Assembly: GCA_018239705.1 (NCBI GenBank)
Contig: JAFEGS010000599.1
Span: forward strand, 1-18,502
Direction: 5' to 3'
DNA length: 18,502 nt
Source: Verrucomicrobiota bacterium
Lineage (GTDB): Bacteria > Chlamydiota > Chlamydiia > Chlamydiales > FEN-1388
In this document: piece by piece, positions 15,191-18,502 of the stretch
Layout: each line of letters opens with the position of its first letter
How positions within the stretch are numbered: position 1 is the first letter of the stretch
The notes under the pieces: model-generated
What the model was told of the DNA's origin: nothing
Database searches by the model: none
What the model saw: only the letters and a program-made list of their open reading frames with translations
Made by a program: the position numbers and the translations under genes

Positions 15191-15350
15191 AGCTCTCTCT
15201 TTCATAAAAAAACATTTGCAAAAGAATTCAACTTTTGAATAAAAAATAATTTAACCGTGAAAACACCCAAAACTTAAAAAGTTTGTAGGCGTGGGTTTGA
15301 CAACTGTAGCTCTATATTAAAAATGGTGCAAGAAAAAAGGAGATGTAGCG
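15191..15350. promoter_or_regulatory. Divergent intergenic region between tkt and an unknown gene, with small inverted repeats
   Basis: This A/T-rich spacer should hold the promoters of the tkt-hemE-hemN operon (minus) and of the gene at 15351 (plus). A perfect TTGACA lies at 15297-15302 on the plus strand, but the A/T box downstream (TATATTAA, 15313-15320) is only 10-12 bases away, so the promoter is uncertain. Two inverted repeats are visible: CAAAAG/CTTTTG (15219-15224 and 15232-15237) close to the tkt start, and AACTT/AAGTT (15271-15275 and 15279-15283). They could be operators. The plus-strand gene has a strong Shine-Dalgarno AAAGGAGAT at about 15337-15345. Confidence 0.35.
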
Positions 15351-16262
15351 ATGACGTTCATCCTGCCAATAATGGAGCAATTTGCATCTAGCATATCCTC
15401 TTCTCGTGATGTGGGGGCTATACCGTGGCCATTCAACCACATTACTCAAGGATTGAGTCTGGCGCATGCAGGCAGTTTTGCAATCGATCAGTTGAGTGAA
15501 AACAACAAAAATGTCAGTCTATCCACACTTGCCCTGCATCATGTCATCAACCAGCAGCCATTTATCCCTGAGCTGGCAAGGGCAATTCTTATTGCTCGCA
15601 GAGCTTTATCGGTGTTTCAGCAGGCAAATCAAGTCAAAAAAGTGCAAAACTCTCTTATTTCTGTCGTGTCTGGGAGCTTTCCTGTTCCTGTCCGCCTGCT
15701 TCGAGAAACAAAGACGCCGCATACAGAATTTCTTGATACCGTGCCTCAATTTTTTTCAGAGTTTTTGCTGACAGCCCAGCAGGCAATGCGCAATATTGAA
15801 CAGCTCTTCCATGCCACAGTATCTTGTGGACGGGCATGCCTTGAATTTGCATTCTCCCTTAATCCCGATAAAATTACGCAGTTTGAAGCAAATGCAACGT
15901 GCGCATCTAATATCGACACCATCTGCGATGAGCTCAAAAAAGACCCTAAAAAGCTATCAAGAGAGATAGAAGCGAATGCAGAGACGCTTGACAGCATACT
16001 TCCCTCAATAAATCCAAGATGGACTGCGAAAAACCTCTCAGCCTGGATTACACAGGGAGTTGAAACGGTAGTAGAGGTGCATAAGGTCGCAAAAACAACT
16101 TTAGAGCTCTTCGTAGAAACTGTGCAGCAGTGTGCATTTATTCTTTCAAGCATTACGGTTGGCTCGTCGACGCCTCCGCTTGGCGTAGGGACAGTCCCCA
16201 AAGAATATACACAGGGCCCTATCCATCAGTACTACGAGATTGGCAAAGGTAAGGCTAAATAA
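15351..16262 (+). CDS. Protein of unknown function, helical, 303 residues
   Basis: The ATG at 15351 follows a strong Shine-Dalgarno sequence (AAAGGAGAT) at good spacing, so the gene and its start are well supported. The protein has no signal peptide and no clear membrane segment. It is predicted by eye to be mostly alpha-helical with amphipathic stretches at 60-100, 125-165 and 225-262 (ITQGVETVVEVHKVAKTTLELFVETVQQCAFILSSI area). A flexible, Gly/Pro-containing tail ends in GKGKAK. I recognise no family. It sits between tkt and alaS, where in Chlamydia I recall no such gene, so it is probably lineage-specific. alaS starts 66 bases after its stop behind an apparent promoter of its own. Confidence 0.75.
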   Translation: MTFILPIMEQFASSISSSRDVGAIPWPFNHITQGLSLAHAGSFAIDQLSENNKNVSLSTLALHHVINQQPFIPELARAILIARRALSVFQQANQVKKVQNSLISVVSGSFPVPVRLLRETKTPHTEFLDTVPQFFSEFLLTAQQAMRNIEQLFHATVSCGRACLEFAFSLNPDKITQFEANATCASNIDTICDELKKDPKKLSREIEANAETLDSILPSINPRWTAKNLSAWITQGVETVVEVHKVAKTTLELFVETVQQCAFILSSITVGSSTPPLGVGTVPKEYTQGPIHQYYEIGKGKAK

Positions 16263-16267
16263 TTATC

Positions 16268-16296
16268 TTGCAAAAGTACTCCCCCGCTTTTATACT
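16268..16296 (+). promoter_or_regulatory. Candidate alaS promoter
   Basis: TTGCAA (16268-16273) and TATACT (16291-16296, five of six matches to the -10 consensus) are separated by exactly 17 bases. The transcript would start near 16303, about 25 bases before the alaS ATG. An inverted repeat AAAAGTA/TACTTTT (16272-16278 and 16293-16299) overlaps the promoter elements and may be coincidental or an operator. Confidence 0.5.
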
Positions 16297-16328
16297 TTTT
16301 CCTCTGTCTGTAAGAGGGGAGATATACC

Positions 16329-18502
16329 ATGCAGCACACACACGATGTTCGAAAACATTTTCTTGATTATTTCAGACAACAGGGGCATGCCATCATCGCC
16401 TCTTCTCCTGTCGCCCCCTTAGACGATCCGTCACTACTCTTCACAAATGCCGGCATGAACCAGTTCAAAGATGTCTTTCTTGGAAAGAGCGTACGAGACT
16501 ACCAGCGTGCAGCAACTTCGCAAAAATGCATTCGCGTAGGCGGAAAGCATAACGACTTAGAAAATGTTGGCCATACAGCAAGACACCTCACCTTTTTTGA
16601 AATGCTTGGCAATTTTTCGTTCGGAGAGTATTTCAAAGAAAAAGCTATTCAGTTTGCCTGGGAAGTGTCTACTAATATTTTTAAATTCAATCCAGAATTT
16701 CTCTGGATATCCGTATTTGAAAAAGATGACGAAGCCTACCAGCTCTGGACCAAATTTATCCCTGAATCGCGGATCGTACGCATTGGCGAAAAAGACAACT
16801 TCTGGGCCATGGGAGATACAGGGCCATGCGGGCCATGCTCTGAGCTCTTCTACGACAAGGGAGCGCAGTTTGGAAGCGCCACAAATCCAGCTAATGACCT
16901 CTCCGGAGAGCGATTTATGGAATTCTGGAACCTTGTCTTTATGCAGTACAACAAAAGAGCGGATGGCACTCTAGAGCCACTTCCAAAGCCATCCATTGAC
17001 ACAGGAGCTGGACTTGAGCGTGTCATGAGCCTTATTCAGGGTAAGGAAAATGTCTTTGAAACCGATGTGCTCAGAGGTATAATCGCAAGTATTGAAGAGC
17101 TCTCTCAAATCCCCTACGTTGCACATGATGCCCGCGCCCCTGCCTTTTGCGTGATCGCTGACCACCTGCGCTGCCTCTCGTTTGCCATTGCCGACGGCGT
17201 TCAGCCAAGTAACGTAGAGCGAGGATATGTACTCAGAAAAGTACTTAGACGCGCTGTACGCTATGGAAAAATGCTCGGATTTGAAAAGCCCTTTTTGGCA
17301 CTGCTTTTACCACGCCTCATCGAAATCATGGGTAAAGACTATAAAGAGCTCATCATTGCCAAAGAGCGCATTGCCGATGTTTTGACTCAAGAAGAAGAGG
17401 CCTTTTTCCGCACCCTTAAGCGCGGAGGGAACATCCTGAACCAGATTATCGAAAACTCTAAAGAACAGATCTCAGGAAGCGATGCCTTCAAACTGAAAGA
17501 CACCTACGGCTTTCCTCTTGAAGAGGTGCAGCTCATTGCGAAAGATTACGACCTCCAGGTAGATATTAAGGGTTTTGAAACACTTGAAAGAGAAGCAAAA
17601 GAAAAATCGCGAGCTGCCCAGAAGAGCACCTCTCAGGTTGCGGAAGAAAACCTCTACGCCGACTTTATCGCAAAGCATGGCCAATGCCTCTTTGTAAGAG
17701 ATGGCTCTGGAGTTGTCACAGGAAAGGTACTAGCCATTGTTTCTGATGGCCAGTTTAGAGACTGCCTGGAAGAGGGACAAGAGGGCATGGTTATCCTCGA
17801 TAAGAGCGGCTTTTATGCCGAGATGGGCGGACAGGTTGGCGACTCGGGAGAAATCACCTCCGGTCCAAACTGCTTTTCAGTTGCCACAGTACAGAGTCCC
17901 TTTAAGGGAGTTATTGCCCACATAGGCAAACAGACACAAGGGCGTCTTTCTGTTCATGATACCGTAGAGGGAGCTATCGACAAAACACGCCGCCAGCGCA
18001 TTGCAAACAACCACACAGCCACTCACCTTCTCCACTGGGCCTTAAGACAGGTACTAGGAGAGCACACAAAGCAGACAGGATCGGTCGTCGATGAGAGCAG
18101 GCTGCGCTTCGACTTCAACCATCCCAAGGCGCTGACCGAAGAAGAAATTCGCGCAATTGAGCTGATGTGCAACGAAAAAATCCGCGCTAATATTGCTCTT
18201 TCTACTTATGAGCTTCCCTACGAAGAGGCTCAAAAAAGAGAAGATATTATGCAGTTCTTTGGTGAAAAGTATGGCAATGTCGTTCGCGTAGTTGACATCA
18301 ACTTTTCTAAAGAGCTTTGTGGGGGCACACATACGAGCCATACAGGCAACATAGGCTATTTTCGCATTGCGAAGGAGAGCAGCATCGCTGCCGGCATCCG
18401 CCGTATTGAGGCGGTGACAGGTCATGAGGCAGAAAGCATTGCCTACCAGTCTGACCGGACACTACAGGAGTTAAGCACGCTTCTTAAAACACCCCTTTCA
18501 AA
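16329..18502 (+). CDS. alaS: Alanyl-tRNA synthetase (N-terminal 724 residues; runs off the window)
   Basis: AlaRS charges tRNA-Ala with alanine and removes mischarged Ser and Gly. The frame is open from ATG 16329 to the window edge; a full enzyme is about 875 residues, so the C-terminal dimerisation/C-Ala part is missing. GGGGAG-type Shine-Dalgarno (16316-16321) precedes the start by seven bases. The class II catalytic core is visible from MQHTHDVRKHFLDYF and LLFTNAGMNQFKDVFLG through VGGKHNDLENVGHTARHLTF to DTGPCGPCSE and IDTGAGLERV. The editing-domain zinc and hydrolysis residues are intact: HTATH (562-566) and CGGTH (664-668). No frameshift or stop was seen. A five-base stem CCTCT/AGAGG (16301-16305, 16313-16317) partly covers the Shine-Dalgarno sequence. 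Confidence 0.97.
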   Translation, partial: MQHTHDVRKHFLDYFRQQGHAIIASSPVAPLDDPSLLFTNAGMNQFKDVFLGKSVRDYQRAATSQKCIRVGGKHNDLENVGHTARHLTFFEMLGNFSFGEYFKEKAIQFAWEVSTNIFKFNPEFLWISVFEKDDEAYQLWTKFIPESRIVRIGEKDNFWAMGDTGPCGPCSELFYDKGAQFGSATNPANDLSGERFMEFWNLVFMQYNKRADGTLEPLPKPSIDTGAGLERVMSLIQGKENVFETDVLRGIIASIEELSQIPYVAHDARAPAFCVIADHLRCLSFAIADGVQPSNVERGYVLRKVLRRAVRYGKMLGFEKPFLALLLPRLIEIMGKDYKELIIAKERIADVLTQEEEAFFRTLKRGGNILNQIIENSKEQISGSDAFKLKDTYGFPLEEVQLIAKDYDLQVDIKGFETLEREAKEKSRAAQKSTSQVAEENLYADFIAKHGQCLFVRDGSGVVTGKVLAIVSDGQFRDCLEEGQEGMVILDKSGFYAEMGGQVGDSGEITSGPNCFSVATVQSPFKGVIAHIGKQTQGRLSVHDTVEGAIDKTRRQRIANNHTATHLLHWALRQVLGEHTKQTGSVVDESRLRFDFNHPKALTEEEIRAIELMCNEKIRANIALSTYELPYEEAQKREDIMQFFGEKYGNVVRVVDINFSKELCGGTHTSHTGNIGYFRIAKESSIAAGIRRIEAVTGHEAESIAYQSDRTLQELSTLLKTPLS

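Noticed and set aside
16279..16321. CTCCCC (16279-16284) pairing with GGGGAG (16316-16321) to hide the alaS ribosome binding site
   Set aside because: CTCCCC lies between the -35 and -10 boxes of the apparent alaS promoter, so it would not be in the transcript from that promoter; it matters only for readthrough from the upstream gene.

Overview
The window looks like a chromosomal segment of a chlamydia-like bacterium (order Chlamydiales, probably an environmental family such as the Parachlamydiaceae, Waddliaceae or Criblamydiaceae rather than the genus Chlamydia). The evidence is a neighbourhood of hemG, hemN, hemE, tkt and alaS, which I recall as clustered in Chlamydia, an 854-residue ClpC, the end of a leucine-rich-repeat protein, and several long helical proteins with no recognisable family. 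The family-level placement is inference.

Layout. Bases 2-247 hold the 3' end of an LRR protein (+). Bases 248-460 are a leader region with a weak promoter, a 25-residue His-rich leader peptide (299-376) and a terminator-like hairpin (384-405). This leader precedes a three-gene amino-acid ABC importer (+, 461-2486: binding protein, permease, ATPase). Converging on it from the minus strand are a GH3/NagZ-like glycosidase (2476-4143), a 66-bp palindromic repeat, clpC (4247-6811) and hemG (6854-8188). A divergent intergenic region with GGGCAC repeats in inverted orientation separates hemG from two overlapping paralogous genes of unknown function (+, 8355-10798). These converge, with an 8-bp overlap, on a minus-strand operon tkt-hemE-hemN (15190 down to 10791) whose genes all overlap. 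A divergent spacer leads to another unknown gene (+, 15351-16262) and then alaS (+, 16329 to the window end, incomplete).

How the genes work together. HemE, HemN and HemG carry out three consecutive late steps of haem synthesis (uroporphyrinogen III to coproporphyrinogen III to protoporphyrinogen IX to protoporphyrin IX). Two unknown paralogues lie between hemG and hemN, so the pathway is split over two transcription units. The importer would bring in an amino acid, and the His-rich leader suggests that the cargo, or at least the signal, is histidine.

The observation most worth following is the His-codon leader plus hairpin in front of the ABC importer: an attenuation-type control of histidine uptake that gene callers would miss. 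Next are the GH3 enzyme whose expected catalytic Asp position is Gly, the tandem paralogue pair with a basic NLS-like patch, and the two dispersed-type repeats. No tRNA, rRNA, CRISPR array, transposase or integrase was seen.
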